Positions 35,801 through 43,879 of a stretch of DNA of 64,000 nt are shown here, one piece after another. This DNA is from CAIMZW01 sp037135095. Lineage in GTDB: Bacteria; Actinomycetota; Actinomycetes; Nanopelagicales; Nanopelagicaceae. The translations under genes and the position numbers were made by a program. The notes below the pieces were generated by a model. The model saw only the letters and a program-made list of their open reading frames with translations, ran no database searches and was not told where the DNA came from. Each line of letters starts with the position of its first letter. Position 1 is the first letter of the stretch. The stretch lies in assembly GCA_037135095.1 (NCBI GenBank), contig JBAXKZ010000005.1:6655-70654 (forward strand), given 5' to 3'.

Positions 35801-37020
35801 GCACTGAAACTGAAGTAGCAGCAAGCCCGCTAAAAGGCGCTGCCGGTGATTACTGGGCTCGAATTAAATCTGGTGACATCGGAGCACTGCCGGCGGTTCT
35901 CGGATTAGTAGTCCTCTGTGCCGTCTTTAGCATAATGCAATCGGCCTTCCTCACACCCGGAAACTTCGCGAACCTTTTAACCCAAGCTGCTGCGGTCATT
36001 GTTATTGCAATGGGCTTGGTCTTCGTTCTTCTGCTTGGCGAGATCGATCTATCTGCGGGTTATGCCTCTGGTGTTTGTGGCGCAGTGCTTGTTATCTTGG
36101 TAACCAATCACAGCGTTGCATGGTGGATCGCACTTCCAGTTAGCATCTTGGCTGGCATTGCTTTGGGTCTGTTTATCGGCTGGCTTGTTGCATTCTTAGG
36201 AATTCCCTCCTTCGTTGTAACGCTTGCTACCTTCTTGGCCTTCCAAGGTTTGCTTCTTCTGCTAGCTGGTGAAGGCGGAACAATCCGCATGGAAGACCCA
36301 ACTGTTCTTTCTATCGAGAACAGCAATATGACACCAGTAATCAGTTGGATTTTCTTCGCCGCCTGTGCCGGTCTTTATATTGCCAGTGGACTTCGCAGAG
36401 CAGCAGCGCGTCGTAAGGTCGGTCTAAAAGTTGAGCTCATGCAACTTTGGACCCTTAAGACCGTTGGCCTTTTGGGCATAATGGGAGTTGCGGTTTATGC
36501 GTTGAACTTAGAGCGCAGCAACAACCCGCAATTGGTCAGCCTCAAAGGAATTCCCTTCGTCGTTCCAGTGATTCTCTTCTTACTTGTTATCGGAACCTTT
36601 GTATTGAACCGCACGGCATTTGGTCGCCACTTGTACGCAGTTGGTGGCAACGCTGAAGCTGCACGTCGTTCCGGTATCAACGTGAAATGGGTCAAGATCT
36701 CGGCTTTCGTAATCTGTTCTGGCATGTCGGCGATTGCCGGCTTGATCTTCGCCTCTCGCCAGAATTCGATCTCGCCTACAACAGGTGGAAGTTCAACACT
36801 TCTCTATGCCGTTGGCGCCGCAGTTATTGGTGGCACCAGCCTTTTTGGCGGCAAGGGAAAGATGCGCGATGCGATCTTGGGTGGCTTGGTTGTAGCTGTA
36901 ATTGATAACGGAATGGGCTTGTTAGGTTACGCCGCCGGTATCAAGTACATCGTCACTGGCCTAGTCCTTCTCGTTTCAGCCAGTGTCGATGCAATCTCTC
37001 GTAAAGGTAGTGGGAGCTAA
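35797..37020 (+). CDS. Sugar ABC transporter permease (XylH/RbsC family)
   Basis: 407 residues with about ten or more hydrophobic helices. GLVFVLLLGEIDLSAGYASG is the family signature of CUT2 permeases, and AVGGNAEAARRSGINV is the cytosolic coupling loop. An extra segment (about 185-240) lengthens it compared with RbsC, as in XylH. It is coupled to the ATPase gene by a 4-nt overlap and shares CTAA with the xylA stop at the 3' end. Confidence 0.9.
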   Translation: MSTETEVAASPLKGAAGDYWARIKSGDIGALPAVLGLVVLCAVFSIMQSAFLTPGNFANLLTQAAAVIVIAMGLVFVLLLGEIDLSAGYASGVCGAVLVILVTNHSVAWWIALPVSILAGIALGLFIGWLVAFLGIPSFVVTLATFLAFQGLLLLLAGEGGTIRMEDPTVLSIENSNMTPVISWIFFAACAGLYIASGLRRAAARRKVGLKVELMQLWTLKTVGLLGIMGVAVYALNLERSNNPQLVSLKGIPFVVPVILFLLVIGTFVLNRTAFGRHLYAVGGNAEAARRSGINVKWVKISAFVICSGMSAIAGLIFASRQNSISPTTGGSSTLLYAVGAAVIGGTSLFGGKGKMRDAILGGLVVAVIDNGMGLLGYAAGIKYIVTGLVLLVSASVDAISRKGSGS

Positions 37021-38174
37021 ATCCCCACACCCATCAGGTGCTCGAGCGCTAGTTGATCTAGCGCTTCGTAGCCATATCCGCGCTCGCCGGCTAGATCGAC
37101 ATCGAAGGATTCGTCTGCCAAATCTTTCCAGCTCTCCCCCGCTGCCATGGTTGGAATTTCTAGTTGATCGATTCGTGAATCTTTCATCGAAGCTATAACT
37201 CGTGGATCGCTGCGGAAAGCCAGCGCCCGCTCCTTCAAAAGTAAATAGGTACGCATATTTGCGGTGGCTGATGCCCAAACACCCTTGTCATCTTCGGTAC
37301 GAGCTGGCTTGTAATCGAAGTGCTTAGGGCCGGCGTACTTATAACGTTCGAGCAGATCAACCAAGAAGAAGGCGGACTTTAGATCGCCATGACCAAAGAC
37401 CAAATCTTGATCGTACTTTGGGCCATGCTGACCATTTAGATCGATATGGAATAACTTCTTGTGAAATAGCGCCTGGGCAATTCCGTGAACGAAGTTAAGG
37501 CCAGCCATTTGTTCGTGGCCAACTTCTGGATTTACGCCCACCATTTCTGGGTGAGCTAGCGAATTAATAAAGGCGAGCGCATGACCGATGGTTGGCAAGA
37601 AGATATCGCCCCGTGGCTCATTTGGCTTTGGCTCGATTGCAAATTTAATGTCATAACCCTTATCGATTACATACTGTCCAAGCACATTGAAACCTTCGCG
37701 ATAGCGCTCTAGCGCCACATAGGCATCCTTCGCGCCATCAGATTCGGCACCTTCGCGCCCACCCCAACAAACATAAATCTGAGCCCCCAGTTCGGCGGCC
37801 AGGTCGATGTTTCGCATCACCTTGCGAAGCGCGAAGCGACGGATATCGCGATCATTTGAAGTCAGTGCCCCGTCCTTAAATACTGGATGAGAGAAAAGGT
37901 TGGTTGTGGCCATTGGAATCTTCATGCCGGTTTCAGCCAGCGCCTTCTTAAAACGAGCGATATGCCCAGCCCGCGCTGTTTCGTCGGAGCCAAATGGAAT
38001 CAGGTCATCGTCATGAAAGGTCACGCCATATGCCCCGCGAGCTGCTAGCTCATTAACGCTGCGAACCGGGTCCAGCGGGCCACGAGTGGCATCGCCGAAG
38101 GGATCTCGGGCTTGCCAGCCAACGGTCCAGAGACCGAAGGTAAATTTATCTGCTGGGGTGGGATTTAGTGACAT
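37017..38174 (-). CDS. xylA: Xylose isomerase
   Basis: 385 residues, the class I length of Actinobacteria. Converts xylose to xylulose; also acts on glucose. TFHDDDLIPFG, YVCWGGREG, FAIEPKPNEPRGD (metal-binding Glu), VNPEVGHEQMAG and HIDLNGQHGPKYDQD (metal-binding Asp and His residues) are all present. AAGGAG lies 8 nt before the ATG. It is convergent with the sugar importer, so uptake and first step are neighbours though on opposite strands. No xylB is in the window. Confidence 0.95.
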   Translation of the reverse strand: MSLNPTPADKFTFGLWTVGWQARDPFGDATRGPLDPVRSVNELAARGAYGVTFHDDDLIPFGSDETARAGHIARFKKALAETGMKIPMATTNLFSHPVFKDGALTSNDRDIRRFALRKVMRNIDLAAELGAQIYVCWGGREGAESDGAKDAYVALERYREGFNVLGQYVIDKGYDIKFAIEPKPNEPRGDIFLPTIGHALAFINSLAHPEMVGVNPEVGHEQMAGLNFVHGIAQALFHKKLFHIDLNGQHGPKYDQDLVFGHGDLKSAFFLVDLLERYKYAGPKHFDYKPARTEDDKGVWASATANMRTYLLLKERALAFRSDPRVIASMKDSRIDQLEIPTMAAGESWKDLADESFDVDLAGERGYGYEALDQLALEHLMGVGI

Positions 38175-38222
38175 CTTTCAGGCTCCTTGAATCGCAATAT
38201 CGGGTGAATCTCAAACTCTCAT

Positions 38223-38251
38223 TTGGAGTAGAACGGAACTTACCTTAGCCT
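38223..38251 (+). promoter_or_regulatory. Promoter of tRNA-Leu
   Basis: TTGGAG (38223-38228), a 17-nt spacer, then TAGCCT (38246-38251). A start about 7 nt later would lie just before the tRNA at 38265. The spacing is ideal, though both boxes are imperfect. Confidence 0.5.
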
Positions 38252-38264
38252 TCTCCTATCTCCA

Positions 38265-38345
38265 GCGGGAGTGGTGAAATGGCAGACACGCAGGTCTTAG
38301 GAACCTGTGTCTTCGGACGTGCGGGTTCAAGTCCCGCCTCCCGCA
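38265..38345 (+). tRNA. tRNA-Leu (anticodon TAG)
   Basis: 81 nt. Acceptor stem GCGGGAG pairs with CTCCCGC. Anticodon stem CAGGT/ACCTG frames the loop CTTAGGA with anticodon TAG (38298-38300), reading CUN codons. A long variable arm (GTCTTCGGAC) marks a class II tRNA, and the T arm is GCGGG-TTCAAGT-CCCGC. The 3' CCA is not encoded. The next ATG is 2 nt after the discriminator base. Confidence 0.96.
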
Positions 38346-38347
38346 CA

Positions 38348-38911
38348 ATGCTCAAAATTAAGGTTGCCACTCGGGCCCTCACTGCCTCAATCCTGGCCTC
38401 AATCCTGGCCACAATCTTGCTCGGCGGTGTGCTTTTTCATGCGCCAGTTGCAACCGCTATGGGAAGCGGCGACAAATACTCGGATCTGCAAACGGGTGTT
38501 ACCTACGTTCTCTATAAACCATCCAATACCTTGAAATTGAAAGCCCTGAATTTTGAAGTTCGTGCCTGTCGATTGCATCCTGGCAAGGAGCAATACCTGC
38601 TTGCTGGCTTTGGTGGAATGGATCAAGGAATCGCCCTGGTTGAGACGGCCGCTGCTTACAATTGCACCGGAATCGACCACCCGAAATCTCTCGGAACTGT
38701 TTACATAAACGGTATCAAGGCAAAGCTTGGAATTTACTGCTCCGGCGTTAATTGCACCGCGTCTAAATTCTCAAAGTACGGCGGCGAAATCACCTTCATC
38801 GCACCGGCAACTAAATTATTAAAGGCAACCTATATCCGAGTCGGTACTCAAGGCGGTTTTACCCAAACCCAATTAATTGCTTTCGCTAGGGGATTGAAAC
38901 CTCTTGCTTAG
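38348..38911 (+). CDS. Secreted protein of unknown function directly behind tRNA-Leu
   Basis: 187 residues from the ATG at 38348. Longer in-frame starts lie inside the tRNA and are rejected. Residues 1-38 form a signal peptide or anchor (ASILASILATILLGGVLF). The mature part has four cysteines (ACRLHP, YNCTG, YCSGVNC). Not recognised as a known family. There is no Shine-Dalgarno and only 2 nt between tRNA and start, so translation may begin on the trailer left after tRNA 3' processing. Confidence 0.6.
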   Translation: MLKIKVATRALTASILASILATILLGGVLFHAPVATAMGSGDKYSDLQTGVTYVLYKPSNTLKLKALNFEVRACRLHPGKEQYLLAGFGGMDQGIALVETAAAYNCTGIDHPKSLGTVYINGIKAKLGIYCSGVNCTASKFSKYGGEITFIAPATKLLKATYIRVGTQGGFTQTQLIAFARGLKPLA

Positions 38912-38942
38912 TTTTATCTCATCAAGAAGCACGATCGAGCAA

Positions 38943-38948
38943 TAAACT
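38943..38948 (+). promoter_or_regulatory. -10 box, leaderless start of the small helix-hairpin-helix gene
   Basis: TAAACT is followed by 6 nt (CCCGAC) and the ATG at 38955. No Shine-Dalgarno sequence is seen. Confidence 0.55.
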
Positions 38949-38954
38949 CCCGAC

Positions 38955-39290
38955 ATGGCAAAACCATCACCGGCGAAGGTAAAGATGCTGGCATCTCAAG
39001 CAAAAAAAGCAGCTGCCGCTAATCGGGCTGAAAAGAAAGCGATACTTGAAGCAACGGAAAAATCCACAGTCGCCCCGCAAGATGACTACTTCGAACAAGA
39101 TGGCAATTGGCGGGAAATTGGATTAGCAGCACCAGCCAGGCGCGCATTAATCGATGAGGGCTTCTATCAATTGAGCGATTTACGTAAAGTTTCCTTAGCC
39201 GCCATAAGAGAACTTCATGGCATGGGGCCAAATGCCATTCGGGTCTTGGTCGCTGAAATGAAAAAACAGGATCTATCTTTTCGAAGTTAA
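38955..39290 (+). CDS. Small protein with a helix-hairpin-helix domain like the RNA polymerase alpha C-terminal domain
   Basis: 111 residues. Residues 1-45 are basic, Ala/Lys-rich and probably disordered. Residues about 52-108 (LAAPARRALIDEGFYQLSDLRK, IRELHGMGPNAIRVLVAEM) match the alpha-CTD-like fold, which binds DNA or serves as an interaction domain. The alpha-CTD motif LHGMGPNAI is the hairpin. It may bind DNA non-specifically; the function is unknown. Confidence 0.65.
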   Translation: MAKPSPAKVKMLASQAKKAAAANRAEKKAILEATEKSTVAPQDDYFEQDGNWREIGLAAPARRALIDEGFYQLSDLRKVSLAAIRELHGMGPNAIRVLVAEMKKQDLSFRS

Positions 39291-39318
39291 AGCAAGAAAA
39301 GTTAGCCCCTACAAATAG

Positions 39319-40638
39319 CTATTTGTGAGCTGCCGCGAATCCCAACAAAAGGTCGCGCTTGATATCCGAGATATATTCCAATCCGATGCTGAGCCGAACC
39401 ATTCCCGGCGTAATCCCAGCAGCGATTTGTTCTTCCGGATTGAGTTGCGAATGGGTGGTCGAAGCAGGATGAATCACCAAGGAACGAACGTCGCCGATAT
39501 TTGCCACATGGCTGAAGAGTTCTAGCCCTTCAACAAATTTCTGACCAGCCGCAGAGCCGCCCGAAATTTCAAATGACATAACTGCACCCGCGCCCTTTGG
39601 CGCATATTTCAGCGCCTGGGCATGCCACTTCGATGACGGCAATCCAGCGTAGGAGACATGGTCAACGCCCGGTTGAACTTCAAGCCACTCGGCAATCGCT
39701 TGGGCATTTTCTATATGTCGTTGCATACGAAGGCTAAGTGTTTCTAAACCTTGAGCAAGCAGCCAAGCATTAAATGGCGAGACCGAGGCACCGATATCGC
39801 GCAAAAGTTGTAGCCGGGCTTTAAATATATAGGCCAAGTTTGCCCCAAAGCTTGAACCAACGCCGAGGGTTTTTGCATAGACCAAGCCGTTGTAACTTGG
39901 ATCAGGTTCATTAAAGCCTGGAAACTTTGCGGGATTTGCCGCGAAATCAAAGTTGCCTGAATCTACGATGGCACCGACCATTGCGCTGCCGTGACCTGAT
40001 AGAAACTTAGTAGCCGAATGTGTGACGATGTCGGCACCGTATTCGATTGGCTTGGTTATATATGGCGTTGCAATTGTGTTATCAACGATCCATGGAACGC
40101 CAGCTTCGTGGGCAATCTTTCCGATGCCTTCGATATCCAGCACAGCACCGAGTGGATTAGAAATTCCTTCGCCAAAGAAAGCTTTGGTATTTGGACGAAC
40201 CGCTGCTCGCCAAGCGTCAAGATTGCTGGCATCCTCGACAAAGGTAAATCGCAACCCAAACTTAGGAAGGGTGTAATTAAATAGGTTATACGTTCCGCCG
40301 TAAACATTGCGGCTAACGACGACATGGTCACCGGCTTCGGCAACATTCATGATCGCATAAGCAGTTGCCGCCATTCCAGTCGCAACTAATAACGAAGCGA
40401 CGCCACCTTCAAGAACGGTCAGTCGCTGTTCGACCGCATCCTGCGTTGGATTGTTAATGCGTGTGTAGACATTTCCCGCTTCAGCTATTCCGAAAAGATT
40501 TGCGGCGTGTTGAGTGTCTCGAAATTGATAGGCAGTGGTTTGGTAAATCGGAAGAGATCGCGAACCAGTTACTGGATCGGCAGTCTGCCCGGAATGAATT
40601 TGCTGGGTATCGAAGGACCAATCTTCTCTATTAACCAT
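39319..40638 (-). CDS. metY: O-acetylhomoserine aminocarboxypropyltransferase (sulfhydrylase)
   Basis: 439 residues from the ATG at 40638 (the longer in-frame start adds 12 unrelated residues). PLP enzyme of the Cys/Met family that makes homocysteine from O-acetylhomoserine and sulfide. THSATKFLSGHGSAM contains the PLP Lys, and GITPGMVRLSIGLEYISDI is the C-terminal signature. The length, with a long region before the C-terminal block, is typical of MetY rather than MetB or MetZ. No SAM riboswitch was seen upstream. Confidence 0.92.
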   Translation of the reverse strand: MVNREDWSFDTQQIHSGQTADPVTGSRSLPIYQTTAYQFRDTQHAANLFGIAEAGNVYTRINNPTQDAVEQRLTVLEGGVASLLVATGMAATAYAIMNVAEAGDHVVVSRNVYGGTYNLFNYTLPKFGLRFTFVEDASNLDAWRAAVRPNTKAFFGEGISNPLGAVLDIEGIGKIAHEAGVPWIVDNTIATPYITKPIEYGADIVTHSATKFLSGHGSAMVGAIVDSGNFDFAANPAKFPGFNEPDPSYNGLVYAKTLGVGSSFGANLAYIFKARLQLLRDIGASVSPFNAWLLAQGLETLSLRMQRHIENAQAIAEWLEVQPGVDHVSYAGLPSSKWHAQALKYAPKGAGAVMSFEISGGSAAGQKFVEGLELFSHVANIGDVRSLVIHPASTTHSQLNPEEQIAAGITPGMVRLSIGLEYISDIKRDLLLGFAAAHK

Positions 40639-40730
40639 GCCTGCAACTCTTTCGCACCTGCAACTCAAATTCAATAGCGCCGGAGCAATTTAAGGATTTG
40701 GGTGGAATAGAGCGAAACCGAAGTCGCTCG

Positions 40731-41174
40731 TTATTTTGTCGAGGCGGCAATCCCCGACTTGACTAGAGCGGCCGAGAATTTAGACCTGGCATCGGTTACG
40801 GCTGATTGAAAAATCCCAGTTGCTGTGATTAGCGAGCTTCTAAATTGAGTTCGCGCAGCTGCAATGGCTTTTTTATCAGTACCTGCAGAGAGAATAGCCT
40901 GATCGCGATTTGCCTTTGCATCGGCGACCATCAAGCCAAAAGCGGATTTAGCAGCAAGGAGCTCAGAGGCTAAAGACTTTTTAGCTGCCGCCAGAGCGAG
41001 CTTCTGATCTGGCGTTAAACCAGAATAATGGGTCCCAGAAATTTTGCTCCCGGGCGATTGGCTAGGACTTGCAAATGAAGTTGGAGCTGCTAACGCAATA
41101 GAACTTACACCGATACTTGAAAATGAAAGCGCGAAAGCGACTACTAGAGCCAGCCGTGCGCTTCGCTCATTCAT
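40731..41174 (-). CDS. Small secreted alpha-helical protein, unknown
   Basis: 147 residues. Signal peptide at 1-29 (hydrophobic LALVVAFALSFSSIGVSSIA, cleavage near ALAAP). A short Ser/Pro linker is followed by a long Ala-rich helix (about 55-140) with regular charge spacing, such as KLALAAAKKSLASELLAAKSAF, likely a coiled coil. No known family recognised. It is 92 nt upstream of metY on the same strand and divergent from the esterase gene. Confidence 0.6.
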   Translation of the reverse strand: MNERSARLALVVAFALSFSSIGVSSIALAAPTSFASPSQSPGSKISGTHYSGLTPDQKLALAAAKKSLASELLAAKSAFGLMVADAKANRDQAILSAGTDKKAIAAARTQFRSSLITATGIFQSAVTDARSKFSAALVKSGIAASTK

Positions 41175-41264
41175 TTTTACCCGGTTTTTCTCGCGATGCC
41201 TTCGAACAAGGAAATGACAGAATTTTCGCAGAATCAGTATCCCACTTTTTGAAGTTAACCCCTA

Positions 41265-41270
41265 TACCCT
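41265..41270 (+). promoter_or_regulatory. -10 box, leaderless start of the secreted esterase
   Basis: TACCCT is followed by 7 nt (CGCCTTC) and the ATG at 41278. The same TACCCT-7-ATG layout stands before the GH18 gene. No Shine-Dalgarno sequence is present. Confidence 0.5.
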
Positions 41271-41277
41271 CGCCTTC

Positions 41278-42279
41278 ATGAAAGTGAGAGAGCTTCGTGT
41301 GAACCTGCTGAATAGCGGGGTCCTCGCTTTTTTGGCAACGCTGGTAGTGGTGCTTGCCACGCCGGCGCTGCACTCGCCTGCCGCAGCCGTCACTGCAAAG
41401 ATTGACCTTGGAAAACTGGTCGAACTGCGAATTCCAAGCCCGGAAGCGGATTATCCAATTCGAAGCGTTTTTGTTTGGACACCCGCACTTTTAAATGTAA
41501 ACCCAAATTCACTCCCTGTCGTTTACATGCTGCATGGTTGGTCTGGTTCTCCCGCTGGAATCATCAGCGCTGTTCAAAAGCCCCTTGCGCAAGCTTTCGC
41601 AAATGGTGCGAAACCATTCATTGCCGTTTTCCCCGACGGGAATGCGAAGACGCACCCGGATTCAGAGTGGGCGGATTCATCCGATAAGAAAGCAATGGTT
41701 GAAACTTGGTTAACCACCAAAGTAATTCCGAAAGTTGAATCGGGACGAATTAGAAGTGCCAGCGAACGAGCAATTATGGGATTTTCTATGGGAGGGTACG
41801 GTGCTGCGATAATTGCACTGCATCATCCCGATTTATTTAGCCAGATAGTTTCGATCTCGGGATATTTTGTAACTGATGACTTGACCGAAGCTTTTGCTAG
41901 CACTGCAAAAGTCGCCTACCAATCTCCAGCAAACTATTTAAAAAGAGCTCCGAGCTTTCGTTGGTATCTGGCGGAAGGAAAGGAGGACTACACCGTTCCG
42001 ATTCGGGGCCAAGCTGCAAGTTGGAGCAAGAAATTGGCAAGCGTCAAAGCCAGTGTGTCGTTAACCATGGCAGCCGGAGGGCATAGTTTCGTAGTTGTAA
42101 GCAATCAAATGGTTCCAATGACCAAATGGTTGAAATGGCTGAAGGTTACTTCGCCAACGCCGATTCCGAACCCGACTTCATCTGCGAATCCGACGCCGAG
42201 CCCCTCGTCGTCAAGCGCGCAACCGATTCCTTCTCCGTCGCTACTTGCTCCTGGTATTCCGCAATCGACTTCTTCTTAG
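41278..42279 (+). CDS. Secreted esterase (esterase D / antigen 85-like fold)
   Basis: 333 residues. Signal peptide at 1-38. The alpha/beta-hydrolase domain runs from about 45 to 288, with VVYMLHGWSG (oxyanion region), nucleophile GFSMGGYGA (Ser170), an acid in LAEGKEDYTVP and His in AAGGHSFVV. Family members include acyl esterases and mycolyltransferase-like proteins. Residues 289-333 are a Pro/Ser/Thr tail with no wall-anchor motif. The last 134 nt overlap the 3' end of glpD on the other strand. Confidence 0.82.
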   Translation: MKVRELRVNLLNSGVLAFLATLVVVLATPALHSPAAAVTAKIDLGKLVELRIPSPEADYPIRSVFVWTPALLNVNPNSLPVVYMLHGWSGSPAGIISAVQKPLAQAFANGAKPFIAVFPDGNAKTHPDSEWADSSDKKAMVETWLTTKVIPKVESGRIRSASERAIMGFSMGGYGAAIIALHHPDLFSQIVSISGYFVTDDLTEAFASTAKVAYQSPANYLKRAPSFRWYLAEGKEDYTVPIRGQAASWSKKLASVKASVSLTMAAGGHSFVVVSNQMVPMTKWLKWLKVTSPTPIPNPTSSANPTPSPSSSSAQPIPSPSLLAPGIPQSTSS

Positions 42280-43861
42280 CTGCTGCACTCCAACCTAAGA
42301 TTGGAGCGATTATCTTTGCAACATCTGCAGCAACGGAAAGGCCATGATCGGCAGTCTCGAATGAAATCCTGGTGCGACGCGCTATTACATCGGCCACGCT
42401 CAAGGCGCCTTCATGCGAGGCGGCGAAATGAATTTCGGCTCGGAGGTAGGGCAACTCATTGTTTAGCGGTTCGCGCAAACTTGGGTCGGCAACCATCAAC
42501 TCTTCAAGCTCAGAGATTTCAGAGCCATAGCGATCGAGTAGGTGAATTACTTGGGCTTTGGTTAACTTCATCTCTGCGGCAATTAAGTCAGCCCGATTTA
42601 CTAAGGTTTGATAGCCAGTAGCACCAAGGATTGGAAGTTCTTTTGTTACAGAGTCGGGAACGATTCGGCGCAAGTCAGGTGCGGCATGATCCACGGCATC
42701 TTCAGCCATGACTCGGTAGGTGGTGTACTTGCCACCAGCGATGCTGACAAAACCTTGAACTGGGTGATCGACTATATGCTCGCGGGAAAGTTTCGTTGTT
42801 GATGAAATGCTATTTTTTGAAACCAGCGGGCGAAGACCGGCGTAAACCCCAAGAACATCACTTGGTTTCAACATTGGATTCAAGACCTTATTTGCTTGCG
42901 CCAAGATGTAATCCACATCTTCTCTGGTTGCCAACGGTTGATTGCGATCGCCAGTGAATTCCGTATCAGTAGTTCCGACGATCCACTTATCTCCCCAAGG
43001 GATAATAAATAGAACGGAGACTGCTGTTTTTAAAATGATTCCGGATTTTGATTTGATCGCTGATTTTGGAACAACAATATGAGTTCCCTTTGACATCCGG
43101 ACTTGATAACCGGGAGTAATACCAAATTTTTCGTGAAGTAAATCGCTCCAGACTCCGCCTGCCATAATTGTCACCGCGGCAGAGACATCGATTGTTTCGC
43201 CAGTGGTTCGATCTAAAACTTTGGCGCCGATGACGCGTTTACCAAGTCGGAGCAAACTTTCGACTCGAGCTTGGGTAACAATGGTGGCACCGTATTCGGC
43301 AGCGGTTCGGGCAATCATCATCGTATGGCGAGCATCATCAACTTGGGCATCAAAATATTGGATGCCGCCAGTAACGATATCCAATCGAAGCGCCGGTGCT
43401 ACTTCGTGAATCCCTTTTTGGCTCATGTGTTTGTGATTTGGGAGCGCACGTTGAAATCCGCGCAGCGCATCGTAAAGAGCTAATCCAGCACCTACATAAG
43501 TACGCTCTTTTACTTTCTCGTGAAGTGGATACAGGAATGCAACTGGCTTAACCAAATGCGGAGCTTGCGTAGTCACCATTAATTCGCGCTCTTGCAGTGC
43601 TTCGCGCACTAATTTGAAATCGTATTGCTCTAAATATCGAAGGCCACCGTGAATTAATTTGCTGGAGCGCGATGAAGTTCCAGAAGCCAAGTCGCTTGAT
43701 TCGACCAGTGCGACCTTCAAACCGCGTGAGGCGGCATCAAGCGCGATTCCAGAGCCCGTGACTCCGCCACCGATCACTAAAACATCAAATTTTTCACCTT
43801 TTAACGCTGCAATCGCGACGCCTCTTTGGGCGGGGTTAAGTGCTGACTTCGCTGTGGTCAT
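42146..43861 (-). CDS. glpD: Glycerol-3-phosphate dehydrogenase (FAD, aerobic)
   Basis: 571 residues. Membrane-associated flavoenzyme that oxidises glycerol 3-phosphate and feeds electrons to quinone. FDVLVIGGGVTGSGIALDAASRG is cut here to its core VIGGGVTGSG, the FAD loop; SGTSSRSSKLIHGGLRYLE is the family signature, and IAGGKYTTYR is the C-terminal FAD contact. The last 40 residues are polar and extend antisense into the esterase gene. It is divergent from glpK with 18 nt between start codons. Confidence 0.95.
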   Translation of the reverse strand: MTTAKSALNPAQRGVAIAALKGEKFDVLVIGGGVTGSGIALDAASRGLKVALVESSDLASGTSSRSSKLIHGGLRYLEQYDFKLVREALQERELMVTTQAPHLVKPVAFLYPLHEKVKERTYVGAGLALYDALRGFQRALPNHKHMSQKGIHEVAPALRLDIVTGGIQYFDAQVDDARHTMMIARTAAEYGATIVTQARVESLLRLGKRVIGAKVLDRTTGETIDVSAAVTIMAGGVWSDLLHEKFGITPGYQVRMSKGTHIVVPKSAIKSKSGIILKTAVSVLFIIPWGDKWIVGTTDTEFTGDRNQPLATREDVDYILAQANKVLNPMLKPSDVLGVYAGLRPLVSKNSISSTTKLSREHIVDHPVQGFVSIAGGKYTTYRVMAEDAVDHAAPDLRRIVPDSVTKELPILGATGYQTLVNRADLIAAEMKLTKAQVIHLLDRYGSEISELEELMVADPSLREPLNNELPYLRAEIHFAASHEGALSVADVIARRTRISFETADHGLSVAADVAKIIAPILGWSAAAKKKSIAEYQEQVATEKESVARLTTRGSASDSQMKSGSESALAK

Positions 43862-43866
43862 GCTCT

Positions 43867-43873
43867 TAGGATA
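43867..43873. promoter_or_regulatory. Shared symmetric -10 element for glpD and glpK
   Basis: The 7-mer TAGGATA reads TAGGAT forward (43867-43872), 7 nt before the glpK ATG, and TATCCT in reverse (43873-43868), 6 nt before the glpD ATG. Both genes would start leaderless from practically the same base pairs. No Shine-Dalgarno fits in the 18-nt gap. Confidence 0.65.
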
Positions 43874-43879
43874 CGGGTT

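Noticed and set aside
38265..38345. tRNA-Leu as an integration site
   Set aside because: No integrase and no repeated tRNA 3' end were found in the following region.
38279..38347. N-terminal extension of the 38348 gene
   Set aside because: It is translated from within tRNA-Leu. The signal peptide begins properly at 38348.
40639..40730. SAM riboswitch before metY
   Set aside because: I looked for the known SAM folds; 92 nt with no fitting stems or terminator were found.
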